The notes below the pieces were generated by a model, which was given only the letters and a program-made list of their open reading frames with translations, ran no database searches and was not told the origin of the DNA. Below are positions 34,554 through 47,400 of a DNA stretch of 64,000 bases, in pieces (the first letter of the stretch is position 1; each line of letters opens with the position of its first letter). Origin of the DNA: Panagrolaimus kolymaensis (lineage: Eukaryota > Nematoda > Chromadorea > Rhabditida > Panagrolaimidae); assembly GCA_028622995.1 (NCBI GenBank), contig JAJQJQ010000008.1, positions 6,138,001 to 6,202,000 of the forward strand, in the 5' to 3' direction. Position numbers and translations under genes: made by a program.

Positions 34554-36643
34554 TCATTCCATAATATTGAGAGTTACACGATGCCATGAATTATTTAGTA
34601 GTCCTCTGACATTCCATAAAGCACCAGGAGTTTCAGGTTGAGTATTGTAAGCTCGATCAGTTGCTTTACAAAGCACTTCAAATTTGTCTTGATCTTTCGG
34701 AATTTTTACTGTTGTTCTCCATAAAGTCCATGCCCACATATGTTCCTAAAAAAAGTTTATTGTGATAATAAAGCGGTTCAAATAGTAAAAAACAAACTAA
34801 ATCTTGATCGGGATCTTGTTGTAAATCAGCTAATTGCCAAGTTTTTCCACCATCTGTTGAAATTTCCACTCGAATAATGCCTCTTCCTCCACCACTCCAT
34901 GCGTATCCAGCAACTTCGATTTCTCCATCATCACGTTTAACTTTGTGCCCGGGTGATGGAATGCAAATATAACTTTGAATTGGATATTCATTTATTGATG
35001 GAACTTTCGACCATTCCAATGGATCTCCTAGTTGAACTGAACTTGGAAATGCTCTAAAATAAAATACCACAATGTAAAAACTCCATAACACATGACGACT
35101 AACTTGTAATCTTTTTGCTGCCAATGTGCCGGACTTTCCTCTGTGCTTAACATAATACTTGTGAGATATTTTACTTGTCGAGCTCCAACAATTCCAGGAG
35201 CAATAAGTCGAAGAGGATGTCCATGATCACGTGGAATAGCTTCATCATTCATTTTATATGCGATTAAAACTTCAGGTTGCATTGCTTTTTCAAATGGAAT
35301 TGAACCACCATAATGACTTCCTTCGGGATCTTTATCTGCTCCTTCAAAATGAACATGTCTTATAGTTTTATCATTTGGATTAACACCAGCTTTTATTAGA
35401 ACATCCTAAAATTATATTAATAAAACTTCGAGATTAAAATTTCTTATGAAATCCTTACTCTCAATCTTACACCAGTCCATTTAGCATTACTTATGGCAGT
35501 GCCTTCCCACATTAAACCTTGAACTTTTTTGTATCTATTCATATCAGCTCTTCGATTTCCAGCACATTGAATTGCTGATGTAACAGAAACTTCTTCAAAG
35601 TTTTTCTTGAGGTCTTCAATGGTAAGGATAATTGGTTTCTTAATTGATAATCCATCAACATTTAGACGATGATCCTTTTCATTTATCTGGAGAATTTTTT
35701 TTATTGGTTGTTGAATAATATGCTAAAATATGAACTTACGAGAGGAATTGGCATATGCGATCTGAAATTGTACAGTATGATTAGTTTTAAATGAAACAAC
35801 AACACCAAGTCAATAGCAAATTTACCTAACAAAGAAGATATCAGCAGGTGTAAGAAAATGATCCATAAGCAATGAAGTAGGTGTTTCAGCATTGAAAGGA
35901 GTTTCTTGATTAACTTTTAAAGCAGGATGACGAGTTGGATCATTTGAATATGGATCGTTTGAATCCTTCTGAACAAACACAAATGATAAGCAACAGAGGT
36001 TAAATGATGGGAAAAACGACGGAATGAAAACAAACCTTTTGTTGTTGTTTCATCTTTTCGAGTTCTTTTTTATCGAGATTACCTATTCTTAAAGTTTCTA
36101 ATATTTCCATAACTTCATCAGTTTTGTGTTGAGCATAAAGAGCCCAATATGGTTCAACTGATCCACCAGCAGCTAAAAGAATTTTATCACCACCAGGATG
36201 GTTTTCCATGAATTTAGTAATATCGTAAACACCATGTTTATAAACTACCCAAATTCTTCCTGAATCTCTTCCATGTTTCTTTATTTCATCAAGCTTGTAA
36301 GTCGGTAAATCATTTCTTGCTGGAGGTACAAATTTATCATTTTTATCTTTGACATTAACAGTTGCAGCTTCAACTTTTTGAAAAACATTCAAATCATTTC
36401 CAAAATAAATCAATGCTGATCCAGTGGTTAAAGCAGCAGCACTTGCAATAAGCAATCTTTTCTTTACGGAATCATGCTAAAAAGAAAGAGAAAATAAACG
36501 TCATTGTCAAAATCGATAAACAGCAAACAAACCATAAAACTTTCACGCGTCGAATTTTTTTGATAAGAGCGTTGCACAACATATCGGTAAATTTGTCTTC
36601 GTTTTGTGGAATTCAATAAAAATTTTAGTTGTTTTGAGAACAT
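34554..36643 (-). CDS. suox-1: Mitochondrial sulfite oxidase
   Basis: Eight exons (minus): 36643-36533, 36476-36036, 35968-35826, 35761-35740, 35686-35459, 35405-35104, 35053-34798, 34745-34554, 564 aa (human about 545). The product would oxidise sulfite to sulfate in the mitochondrial intermembrane space, passing electrons to cytochrome c. A basic targeting sequence (1-37) and hydrophobic segment precede a cytochrome b5 domain with heme ligands HPGG (130-133) and His154. A molybdopterin domain follows with the Mo-ligating cysteine in SAIQCAGNRR (Cys280), then the dimerisation domain. Exon 4 is a 22-base microexon. Three donors are GTTTGT. Confidence 0.95.
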
Positions 36644-37841
36644 CTTGATGATTGAGAAAGCTTAATTCATCTAAAAAAAATCAATTAATACGAGAAATTT
36701 CAATAGTTATTAATAAAAAAATAAACAGACAAACAAACAAAAACACGTGCGTGGAGTTCATTCAAGTTTTTTTTTTCAATCATTCGTTGGTCGCAAACGT
36801 GAAAGAAAATTAAATGCCCACTGGCGGATAGCGCAAAAATGAGAAAAAAAATTGTATTCTGTCGAGTGATTTTAAAATGAAAATAAAAAATAGACTTACC
36901 TTTGACAAATGATGATGAACTTTATGATATTGATGTAATAAAGAAGATATAAAAAGCATGATTGAAGAAGGAGCAAAGAGCATTAAGCTTTGAAAAAAAT
37001 AACAATGGTATCAAATAGGAGAATGTCAAAAAGCTGCCATTATTGGAGCTGCTTGGACCACGCTTTACCAACATAAATATATGATATTAAAAAGTTTGAT
37101 TATTTTTTGCCTTCTTATATTACCTGTAAGCTTGCTTATTCCGGGAAGTTATGTCATGAAAAATATATGAGATTTCAACGATAAAATGTGCAAAAAAATG
37201 GTATGCTTTTGTATGGTGTAAAGATCAATGCTTAAAAAAGCGAAACACCTTCTTTCTTTTACATACATGCTTTATGGTTCTTATTCATCCAAATCATGAT
37301 CGGACAAACTAGCTCTATTGATTTTAATAAAATAGTAATCCCATTGTAAAATATTTCAAGAAATGACTGTATTTTTAAAAAGATTCTTCAATTTTAAATA
37401 AAGGATTAATATGTTCTGGGTATACTGTGGTTTTGTTTTCCTTTAATTTTATCAAGCTTATAATTAATTGAAAAATTAAGTTTAATGTTTGAATAAAGCA
37501 TTTTTGGTTTCTCATTATCAACAAATTTTGTGGTCATGTCTTTAAAGTGCAAGTGTTGCAACAACTCCCCGATAACAAATACAATCTTTTCGCGCCCTTC
37601 TTCATGATGATTTTTTTTGAATTACTTTCCACCAATTATTGCTCGCTTCCTAAACGCAGCTTTCCCATAAAATGGTGGAGCCTCAAGTTTGTCTCGCACT
37701 TTTTTGGCGCGAAAAAAAGAAACATTACAAAAACACAATCATATCCTTCATTTTTTTCAGTCTGCTTTAAATTCAATCCTGTTGATCAGACGTTTCTCTT
37801 ATTTTTCTTCCAAATTTTTCAACGTTTTATTAAAATCAAAA
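36644..37841. other. Divergent intergenic region with a possible upstream exon
   Basis: About 1.2 kb between suox-1 (minus) and dut-1 (plus). On the minus strand, 36983-36900 is an ATG-initiated 28-codon stretch rich in hydrophobic residues and His that ends exactly at a good GTAAGT donor. It could be a 5' untranslated exon with an upstream frame, or part of another gene. Joining it to the nearest acceptor before suox-1 gives an early stop. Otherwise nothing is recognised. Confidence 0.3.
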
Positions 37842-39328
37842 ATGGTCAATCTTGAAGTATCACCATCTTCTCCTGCCACCAATGAACCCATCGTTAAACG
37901 TGCCAAACTTGAAAATTTGAACATCAAAACCTTAGTAAGTTTTGCTTTTTGTCTTGCTTTTTTTATTATTATTTGGTTGATTTTTAGGTACATGAATACA
38001 AGGTGCCATATGTGAAAATGAATGATAAAGCCAAAGCTCCTTTCCGTGGCTCTGAATGTGCTGCTGGCGTTGATCTTCATTCCGCCGAAGATTGTGTTGT
38101 TCCAAAACAAGGTATGCTTTCATTTTCGATTGCTTTATATTTCTGATGATTAATTATTGATATTTCTTTAGGAAAATATCTCGTCTCCACTGCTCTCAAA
38201 GTTGCACTCCCCAAAGGAAAATATGGGCGAGTGGCACCACGCTCTGGGTTAGCCTTCAAGAATCAAATCGATATCGGTGCTGGTGTTGTTGATGAAGATT
38301 ACCGTGGCGAAGTCAAAGTTCTTCTCTTCAATTTTGGTCAAAATGATTTTAATGTTAAACAAGGTGATCGAATCGCTCAACTCGTATGTCAAGAAATTTC
38401 ATCAACCACTGAAATGCCGGAGCCTCGTGAAGAAGTCATCGAAATTTTCCGTGAAACTGAAGATGTCAAACTACCAACAAAAAAGGGAGCTGGAATAACG
38501 ATTTACTCGTATGAAGATGGAACCATCCCTTCACGAGGTTTTGCGAGCTTTTCAACTGGTATTCGTGTTGCTATTCCTGCTGGTTATTATGGACGAGCTG
38601 CACCCATCACTTCGTTAGCTGTTGAACATTCTCTTGAAGTTTATGCTGGTGTCATTGATGAAGATTATCGTGGTTCAATCAAAGTTCTTCTCTTCAATTT
38701 TTCTGACACACCTTATGAAATAAAGAAAGGTGATGAAATTGCTCAAATTCTTTGCGAAAAGATCGGATCCTGCACTTATGAAGAAGTCCAAGAGCTCACT
38801 CAAACAACTCGTGGCGAAGGTGGTTTTGGTTCAACTGGTACAGAAGCTGTCGATGGAAATGGTGATGCTCCAAGCATTGAAAAAGCTTTAAGCTTTGAAA
38901 AACTTACTGATGATTCTCAATTGCCCGTATATGGTTCTTCATTTGCTGCTGGAGCTGATGTTTATAGTGCTGAAGAAATTGTTGTTCCTGCTCGTGGTAA
39001 AGCTTTAATTTCAACTGGTATCAAACTTTCGATCAAACCTGGACATTATGCTCGTGTCGCTCCTCGCTCTGGTTTGGCTGTAAAGAATTTCATCGATGTT
39101 GGCGCTGGTGTTGAAAATGGCGGCGATCAAGAAGTCAAGGTTCTTCTCTTCAATTATTCTGAAACTGATTTTGCTGTCAAGAAGGGAGAAAGAATTGCTC
39201 AAATTATTGCTGAACGTATTGCTGATGTTGAACTTCGTGAAGTCAAAGAACTCTCTGAAACCAAAAGAGGAATAGCTGGATTTGGATCAACAGGTGTCAA
39301 AGCAACTGAAACTACTAAAACTGTTTGA
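37842..39328 (+). CDS. dut-1: Triple-domain dUTPase
   Basis: Exons 37842-37934, 37988-38111, 38172-39328, 457 aa. It hydrolyses dUTP to dUMP and PPi, keeping uracil out of DNA. Three trimeric-type dUTPase domains are fused in tandem, as also in C. elegans DUT-1. Domain 1 (about 32-175) has motif I (AAGVDLHS 56-63), II (PRSGLA 95-100), III (AGVVDEDYRG 109-118) and IV (GDRIAQ), but no motif V. Domain 2 (about 176-297) lacks motif I, has PITSLA instead of PRSGLA, keeps motif III (GVIDEDYRG 232-240) and V (GGFGSTG). Domain 3 (about 300-447) has I, II, IV and V, but motif III is GVENGGDQE, without the catalytic Asp and stacking Tyr. Domains 2 and 3 lie in one exon. Confidence 0.94.
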
Positions 39329-40050
39329 TTTTTTTACCCATTGTTATTTTGTTTTACTTGTTTATGTTTTCTATATTATGTTTTTTATGTATGTTATAAA
39401 GTTTTTTTACACAATTTTTCTAATACCAAGACAAGAGATAAAAAAAATAAGTTAGGATGGATAAGGAAAACTGTAGGGTATGAAGAACATGGAGCATCAA
39501 TCGATTTTTCACAAATCAAATTTTCGATTTTTTAACTCTATGAAAAAATTATTTGCCATGATCGAGAAAAAAAGGGAAGAGTGTGAAATTCCGGAAGATT
39601 GAAACTCCGAAAGAATGGAGGTTGGCAGATTTGAAAGGTTAATAGTTATGAAATCAACAATTGGATGTTCAGACCATGCAACCTTGATCAAGAAGTTTTT
39701 TGGTATAAAAGAATAAGAAATATCGAGAAAAAAAAGTGATGAAGTTTTAGATGTGGAAAATACAAAATCCAGTAAAGTGCAAACGTTTACAGAATACCAC
39801 TGATTCTAACAACAGCATGTTAAGAAACTATTGCGAAAAAAAGAGACACAAAAATTAAAGATTAATGCTTTTTTCAAAAGTTTGTTATGTTTGCATTAAA
39901 AGAGGAAACCAATTGTCATTTCAAACAGCACATTAAATGTTAAATTCATTTATTATCGATTTATAACTAAAACAAAAAGGAAAAAAAGCAAAAAAACAAC
40001 AACCAAACTCAAAAATTTAAACACTTAACAACAAAAAGCTAAAGGCTAGT
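39329..40050. other. Convergent intergenic region
   Basis: About 720 bases between the 3' ends of dut-1 (plus) and the NCL-1-type gene (minus). Only short frames, no recognisable feature. Confidence 0.4.
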
Positions 40051-42520
40051 CTATTTTCCTTTAGAACAATCATACATATACACACGAAAATCTTTGGTTG
40101 CAAGGAAAACTTTGTCGACACCTTGAACAGTAGCAGCTAAACATTGGAGATGACGATTACGGCTTTCATAAGCGCGGACCAAGACGCCTTGCTAAAAAAA
40201 ATAATTTCATTAATGTAAGTCAAAAGAGCAAGGAAAAAATAAACATACTTGAGTAAAGAATGTCATATTGAATGATTGATGATTATCAGTAACAAGAAGT
40301 TCACCAACATCATTAATACTAACAGAAATAGGAAAGCTGATTGAACCGCTACCACACATTGTTCGCAAAGGATTTCCATTGTAATCAAAAACATGTACGC
40401 AATGACGACGGTTATCAACAACAAAAATTTCATGGTTATCATTGCAGCAAACATCCATTGGGAAACTCATAACAGCAGGAGCACAGAAAGTTCGAAGAAC
40501 GGTACCAAGTTGATCAAAGATGGTGACACGCATAACCTAAAATACCATATCATAAAAAATGCCTTTAAAATATTAACCACTTACTTTGCATTCTACGACA
40601 ATAATATTACCAGCTTTATCGACAGTAACACCACGAGGAAATTGAATAAGGTTTTGACCAAATCGACGAATGTATTTACCAGATGAAGAATAAACTTGGA
40701 CTTGATGTACGGGAGTACGTTCAGTAATGACGAAATTATCAGTACGAGGACAAGCAGCAATACTAAAACATAAAGAATTAAAAAAGATATTGCATCACAA
40801 AATGCTAACCAGTTAGGATAAAGAATTTGACCAGGATTAGTGCCACTGACTCCAAAAGCAAGCTTCAAACATCCAATTTCATCAAATACCTAAAAAGGAG
40901 GATATAAATAAGCTAATCATTTTTAAAAAATAAACAGACTTGAATGCGGTGATTCTTGGTGTCTGTTACAGCAATATAGCCTTCAGAAGTTACACATATT
41001 CCCGCTGGTTCAGAAAATTGTCCATCTTCGACTCCAAATGAACCAAAATTAACGTCATAGTTAAGTTTCATCTTCATTGGAGTAAAGTCACGGAAGCTAC
41101 CATCAGAAACAGGAGAGCATGGTTCATGTTTAAGAAGATCCATACAGAAGCTATAATTTGTCGACTGAGCAATAGTTTTAGCAACCTAAAAATATGTTGA
41201 TAAAAAAAAATTTAAGAAAAAAAAAGCATACAAGATTAGGAGACGGTGGTGGAAAATCTTCATCAACATCAGGAAGAGATGGAAGGATTGGCTTTTGTTG
41301 AAGAAATGAATCAACTTTCTGAGTGAAAGAGGATGATTCACTATAAGCTTTAGCAAGGCTATGAGGACCAGTTAAATCAGTACAAAGCCCCTTAAGAAGC
41401 ATTTCACCTTTAAGCATACGAGTTTCATAAACTTCTTTCATAAGCTGAAAAAAATGTAAATTATTAAAATAACCAATTTAAGTGAAACACATACTTCAAT
41501 AGAAGCACCTTGTTTTTCGATGGTTTCTTCACATTCTTTGAAAACTTTTTCAAGAACATCAGCAACAAATGATTGTTTCATGTTAGCCAGAGATAGCTTT
41601 GCGCGTTCCATCCATTCTTCGACTTTAGGTTGAAGCTCTTCAACATTGAGGCGTTCCTTTTTACTACTTTCAATTTCACTTTGAAGACGAAGTGAAAGAT
41701 TTTGAAATATTTCAGTGCATGTCACTTGCATAGTACGAATAGCACATGTGCTACAATTCTTGCCCATATGAGTTTTCAAACATTCATGACACATCATTTC
41801 AGAACAAGTTAAGCAATATTGATTCAAAGGTAATGTTCTAAAAACAAGTTATTAACAATTTTAGAAAAGTAACGCAATTAAACAACTTACAAGTGATATT
41901 GACATGTTCCATTGCTTCTTATATCAACGACCGTATGATTAGAGAACATAACCATATTACGATGACATTGAAAGCAAGATTTACAGAGAAAACCTTGACA
42001 TTGAGCACAATGAGCAACAGTAGGAGCATCAAGAACGCAAGTTACACACTTCTAAAAAATAATTTTCAGCCACGGTTAAATATTTTAATCACTCACATTC
42101 CCAGAACCGGATGAAGCTGGTGAAGCAGGAAGTTGTATTGGAGTGTAAGGTGGAATAGGTTTGAAACTTGACAAAGAGCTTGAAGAATGATGAGAAAAGG
42201 ACAATTTGGGCTGAAGATCAACATCCATTGAAAATTCTTTGTTAGCATTAGTTGGAGAAGAGTTGAACACACTACTACCATCTTCATTGCTGCTTGAAGC
42301 TGAGGCACTACCATGAAAATATGAAGAAGAGAACAAGTCAAAGCTATCAGCAATGTTCATGCTTGGAAGTTGATATCCCAAGAGACGATTTATGTTGCGT
42401 TTAGGCCCAGGAAGTTGATGAATCTGAAAATAGATATTCTCATTAGTCCAATAAATAAACAAATGAAATAATGATGCTTACATCTCCAAATACGTCATTT
42501 TCATAGCCAGTGAAATCCAT
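40051..42520 (-). CDS. ncl-1: B-box/NHL-repeat protein of the NCL-1/BRAT family
   Basis: Ten exons (minus): 42520-42482, 42423-42097, 42051-41891, 41837-41495, 41444-41232, 41185-40940, 40889-40810, 40762-40585, 40536-40249, 40191-40051, 671 aa. The order is: Ser-rich N-terminus; two B-boxes (CVTCVLDAPTVAHCAQC and CQYHL...CLTCSEMMCHECLKTH); a coiled coil (about 220-300); and a six-bladed NHL propeller (about 400-670) with GQFSEPAGICV, TDTKNHRIQVF, FPRGVTVDKAGNIIVVECK and VMRVTIFDQLG. The last blades match the BRAT/NCL-1 pattern closely. There is no RING finger. The family represses translation and rRNA/nucleolar growth by binding 3' UTR RNA. It is shorter than NCL-1 because the N-terminal low-complexity part is reduced. 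Confidence 0.92.
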
Positions 42521-43133
42521 GATTTACGTTTATACCTTAAAATGTTAACGGTAAATATTACACGCAAACAAATAAAGTTTTTATAGAACGATAAAAAGAC
42601 GTAACAAGTTTATAACAAAAAAAGGCTCTTTTTTGCAATCTTCAAAAAATGCGATGGAAAAAAAAATGAAGCAAATTGTTTTGAGGATTGAAGCTGCATT
42701 CTTCATTCGCATTTTTTAAGAGGAGATTCAAGAAGGATGATACCGTAACCTACAAAAGGGGTTGGATTCTGAATGGAAAAATTTGAAACAGGCGTTTCAA
42801 AAATTGCTTTTTTTTTCAACGTTTTACAAAGCTTTCTAAATTGTTTTTATTGTAGCATTATCGGAAAATATTATTACCAAAACTCTCAAAAAGTTAATGA
42901 TTTTATTTGTCTTTAAAAAAATAGGCTTTTGATTTAAGACTAAATTTTCATACATAGATTTGTTAAATATTTATCGTATTGCAGTATTTGATGAATCGTG
43001 TCATATTAATTCTGTATTTAGTTGTAAAGAACCTTTAAAAGTCAAGTTAATTTAGATATATTTTATTAAAAGCTTGGGTACGTTAGGAATAAATCCACAT
43101 CATAAATATGTACATAATTATTTTTTAAGGTCT
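42521..43133. other. Gap between two minus-strand genes
   Basis: About 610 AT-rich bases including the presumed ncl-1 promoter. Nothing specific recognised. Confidence 0.4.
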
Positions 43134-43472
43134 TTACTTTTTACCATTGTTGGATTGCATTGCGGCTGCGGCGGCAGATGCGGCTGAAATTTAACTATTA
43201 TTTAATGTGCTGTAAAAAGAACTACAACATACCAGCTCCCATAATAGCGCCTTGTACGGCAGATTTAATTATGTGCTTGAGACGGGATGGACGAGTAGGT
43301 TCAGGGTAATTTTGTTGTTGAGGATATCCTCCATTTTGGCCATATCCACCACCGCCATTTTGTCCACCTCCATTATTTTGATTATATCCGCCTCCATTGT
43401 TTTGATTAGGAACAGCAGCGCCTTGATTGTTCAAACCTTTTTGATCTGAATCTCCTCCATAACTTCCACCTT

Positions 43473-43480
43473 GAAGATTT
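43473..43480. repeat. Target-site duplication, left copy (GAAGATTT)
   Basis: GAAGATTT at 43473-43480 abuts the left end of the element (GGTTCTCCGACAC...). The same octamer abuts the right end at 48863-48870. Both lie inside the coding sequence of the Gly-rich gene, and removing one restores its frame. Eight bases is typical of hAT or P-like TIR transposons and not of Helitrons. Confidence 0.75.
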
Positions 43481-43733
43481 GGTTCTCCGACACTTGCGGT
43501 TACGACACTTGCGGTGCGACACATGCGGTCGACACTTGCGGTGCGACATTTGCGGTTACGACACTTGCGGTGACATTAATGTCCGACACTTGCGGTGCGA
43601 CACATGCGGTTCGCCATTTGCGGTGCGACATTTGCGGTGATTTCGCGACACTTGCGGTTTTGATGAAAAGACATTTGCGGTTCATACACAAAAATTTAAA
43701 GGATTTTTTATCAATGGTTTTATGGTTGACCAA
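43481..43733 (+). repeat. Left terminal inverted repeat with iterons
   Basis: About 250 bases. The outer ~190 contain about twelve copies of a WTGCGGT core, mostly as CGACACTTGCGGTG-like units of 12-16 bases with spacing variants (CACATGCGGT, CATTTGCGGT). The inner part is unique (ends near TTATCAATGGTTTTAT). It matches 48620-48862 inverted, with only a handful of differences. Subterminal repeats of this kind are typically transposase-binding sites. Confidence 0.9.
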
Positions 43734-44449
43734 AAGTTTATTTTTCTTGAAAAGATGGTTCAATCACCTTGCCTGGTGTTTATTTTTTTGGTTTTCTATT
43801 TTTTGCGTTTTCTTATTCCCGCTTACATTTATGGCTCGTACATATATTTCGATTTTTCCAATTTTAAGTGATGGACTCGTTGTTCATATAAAAGGAAAGA
43901 GAAAGTAAAACTATTATTCTTCTGTTGGCTTCTTCTTAGCATATTAAACGAAAAAATTTTCTTTATTTTATTTAACAGTTGCTTTTATTTTTGATAAGAT
44001 ATTTTTTTAGTACTCTAACTTTAGCTTTGCATTAGTAATGTGGCCAAAATTTTTTATATTTTTAAAACCTTATGGTATCTATCATAATGATTTTTATTCA
44101 TTTTACTGCTAAAAAAAATGACTAAAACGGGTGATGGTGAAAAGGTTTCGTCTCCAACAAAGCCGGATGAACTTCAACAACTTCCCTATTTATGAGATGA
44201 AGAAGCATATTTCTGTATTTGCAATAAAAGAGAAACAGTGAAAAGAATGTTCTAAAAAGAAAAAATAGCCAAATTGAAAAGAATCTTATTGTTCATTATA
44301 ATAGCTGCTTCTTATAAAATTGAATGAATGGATAATGTGGTGAATAACGATTCTGCTTGCTGTTTGGTCAAATCAGAAATAAAAACAGAAAATAAAAATA
44401 AACGACTTACTTCCTCCAGCTCTCAACCTTATCTAAAATGCTGCATATC

Positions 44450-47400
44450 CTGCAACGGGTCCACCATAAAGGTGGTTAAAAATATTCTCGAAGAGTTAGT
44501 CCATTAGGCAGTGAATTAAATAATAATTTTAATACTTTGCCACATATTTTATAAAATGTGCTAACAGATCTTTTACGTTGTTTTATTTTCTAATTAATTA
44601 TTTCTTCGTCCACAAAATTTTTAACTTTTTAATCCAATCACTTTTGTCCGAAACAAACTTTCAATGCACTCCAACGCTTTACTCGTGAGCATGCAACATA
44701 CATTTATCCGGTATAAAATACATATTTCCTTACATCAATACCAACTATTTTAAATGTTTGACACTTATTTTTAATGATGGTCATGGCAAAAGCTTTTTTT
44801 GCTGGGAATTGTCTTTGAGCCAATATGAAGGGCTAGTTTTTTTTATTATAAAAAAGAATTCGATGGATCATAACAATATCACCCTTTTAATTGCCAGTTA
44901 AAATTTTGTATTGCAGTGTATTTTTGTCTTGTCCCGTTGTATAATCCTTCCACTTGACTAGATTTCGAATAAGCGTGATGACCGTATTTTTTCTCAACAA
45001 AGTTCATGTCATCTGGTGGTAAAGAAGGAGGATTTATATTATTTATATATTTCTGAGTTAAAGTATTTTGCAAAGCTTCACCTTCTATTGTCGAGTGACT
45101 TTAATTTTTTTCACCTTCTGCGAGTAACATTGAAGTTACTTCATTATTTAATTAATCAACATGTGCATTTCTTGCCGAAAGAATATCTGAATTTGAAACA
45201 TCATTAAAGCGATTTTGTCAAATTAAATTACCGTCAATTTCTTCGATTAAATCGTTTTCTAGAATCAGTTGGAATTTCAAAATTGTCATTTTCATCGTTA
45301 ATTTTACCTTTACCAATATCTAACAATTAGTTTGCGAAATCGGTTTCCTCTGGATCGGCCCGCATGTTTTGATTTAATTTAAAATGTTCAAACTGTTTCC
45401 AAAGGTCGCTAAATTTGATTGATAAATTTTCACTTGCATTCAAAACTTTATCGACAATTTCCTTTTTTTTCATTCATGGTGGCATACATTTCTTCACCGA
45501 TAGCTTGGTCAATGGAAAGGTCATAACGATCATATTCTTCGTCAAAATTAATATTTTGATTCATTATTGGAAATCGGCTATTGTTTTCTCTTCATTTTCT
45601 GATAACCTGACAATTTCTCGATAAGCTTTTTGGATTACAGTCTCCATGGGCATTGAAATAGCAAAGTCTTCCGCCATATCTTCTTTAAACTCTTCCCAAA
45701 GATCTTGGGGAGTTAATTGTTGGCATTGAATTAAAAATACGATAAACAATGAACACATTTGATCCGGTAACAATGAAACTCTAGCTTCAGCAAGAACTCG
45801 ATACTATTTTTTATCGGCTTCAACTAAACTTAATTCTAAGCAAGCTTCAGTGAATCTCTGGTAAATTTTTTCATCGACAGTTTAAAGTTCATCAAAACAT
45901 GTTGCACCTTTAACATGATTTAGAAGGATTCGAATGTGAAAAAGCTCTAGATTTGTTGGGCTTACAGTATACATTCTGCCGAGCTTATTAACATTACGTG
46001 TATTCCATTGAAATTTATTTGGGGATGCCTTTTCGCCCCAAGTGAATTTTGCAGGTATTTCACCATAAAAATATTCTCTTGCTTTAGAGTCTCGTTTATT
46101 CAATTCAAAATAATCCATTGACATTGGTTTTTATTCAAAGCTGCTTGTAACCCATCAATGTTTTCTGCGTCAATAAAATTAACACTTTTTTTCATTTGGT
46201 AAATGAATAGGGAGTCGAGTGATCATGACTTTTACCATGAAATTCAAATTTAAAGATTCACCAAGCTGTTTCGGCTGCTCCCAAGTATCTGCTATTAAAA
46301 ATTATTCACATTCATCGTATTGAACTATTCCATCGACAATTTTTATAGCTGCTGCACCATGTCCTTTAAAAATGAATTTGTATAAATATTTTACCGCTTT
46401 GATTGATGAAACAACTTCAACATTAATATGACAGTTCATTAAGAGTAACAAATTGGGGCAATGTGGCCCAACATATTCATTATCAACAACAACTTCTGAT
46501 GTTTTTGTTATCGATCATCCATTACTCAGACGTACATACAATGTGAAAGCATCCTCATCAAGGGTCTTGGAAATTTTTAGAAAAACGTCTAGAACAGTTG
46601 CTGTCTTTTTCAGATCGAAAATCGCAATGCCCACCACGATTCATATGAGTGGAAAGTACAGTAAATAAGTTTTGGAATTTTTCTTGGTCCGATAATTGTG
46701 CAGTAATGTAAACGATCGATAACTTCAACAGTTCGCATTTTATATGCATCTTCCAAAATTACCAAAAGATGAGCATGTGGGAGACCTCTTTTTGGTAATT
46801 CAATGGTATAAACATAGGCTTTGCATTCACCAAAATATCCTTTTTCTCTATCAAATCACCTACAAAATTTTAGCGATTTCGGGATTAAGCTGTGAAAATG
46901 TTTGTAAATGTGTTTCAGCAGCTTCATGCGGATCGGTGAAATACAATTATGATTTATTTTCGTTTTCAGCGTTTCTTAAAGCAGTATTTATTTGGTTAAA
47001 AACTTGGCCTTGAACAACGAAAGTGTATGAAATAACGGAATAGTTTAGGTGTTGTGGTTTAATTGTGTTAATTCCAGTATAATAAGTTGTGGTATGATTG
47101 GTGGTTTCGGATGGCCAGCTTTAATCAGCTGTTGGAAATAAAGAGGAGTAAATAATATACTTTATTGACCCCTCAAACTTGGGTAATTAAACAGAAAAAG
47201 ATTATGGCACGCAGTTATCAAATTATAAAACTCGTTATAAAATACAATTTAAAGCAATAAAAATGAAAGCATTTTAGAGAGAGAGAAAATGGAAGCAAGG
47301 TATGTGTGCAAAGATAAAAATACAAAAGAAAGAAAATGCAAGCAAAGGGCTTGCATCAAATCATAATCTTGCGATTTGATCTCTTTTCAAACGATCAAGT

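Noticed and set aside
43481..43680. CRISPR-like spacing of the WTGCGGT units
   Set aside because: Units are 12-16 bases with no spacers of constant length, occur inverted at both ends of a transposon, and the genome is eukaryotic.
43471..43908. Plus-strand frame reading CGATHAVDTCGATFAV-like repeats
   Set aside because: It is a translation of the iterons of the terminal inverted repeat, and the same words appear on the opposite strand at the other end; not a protein.
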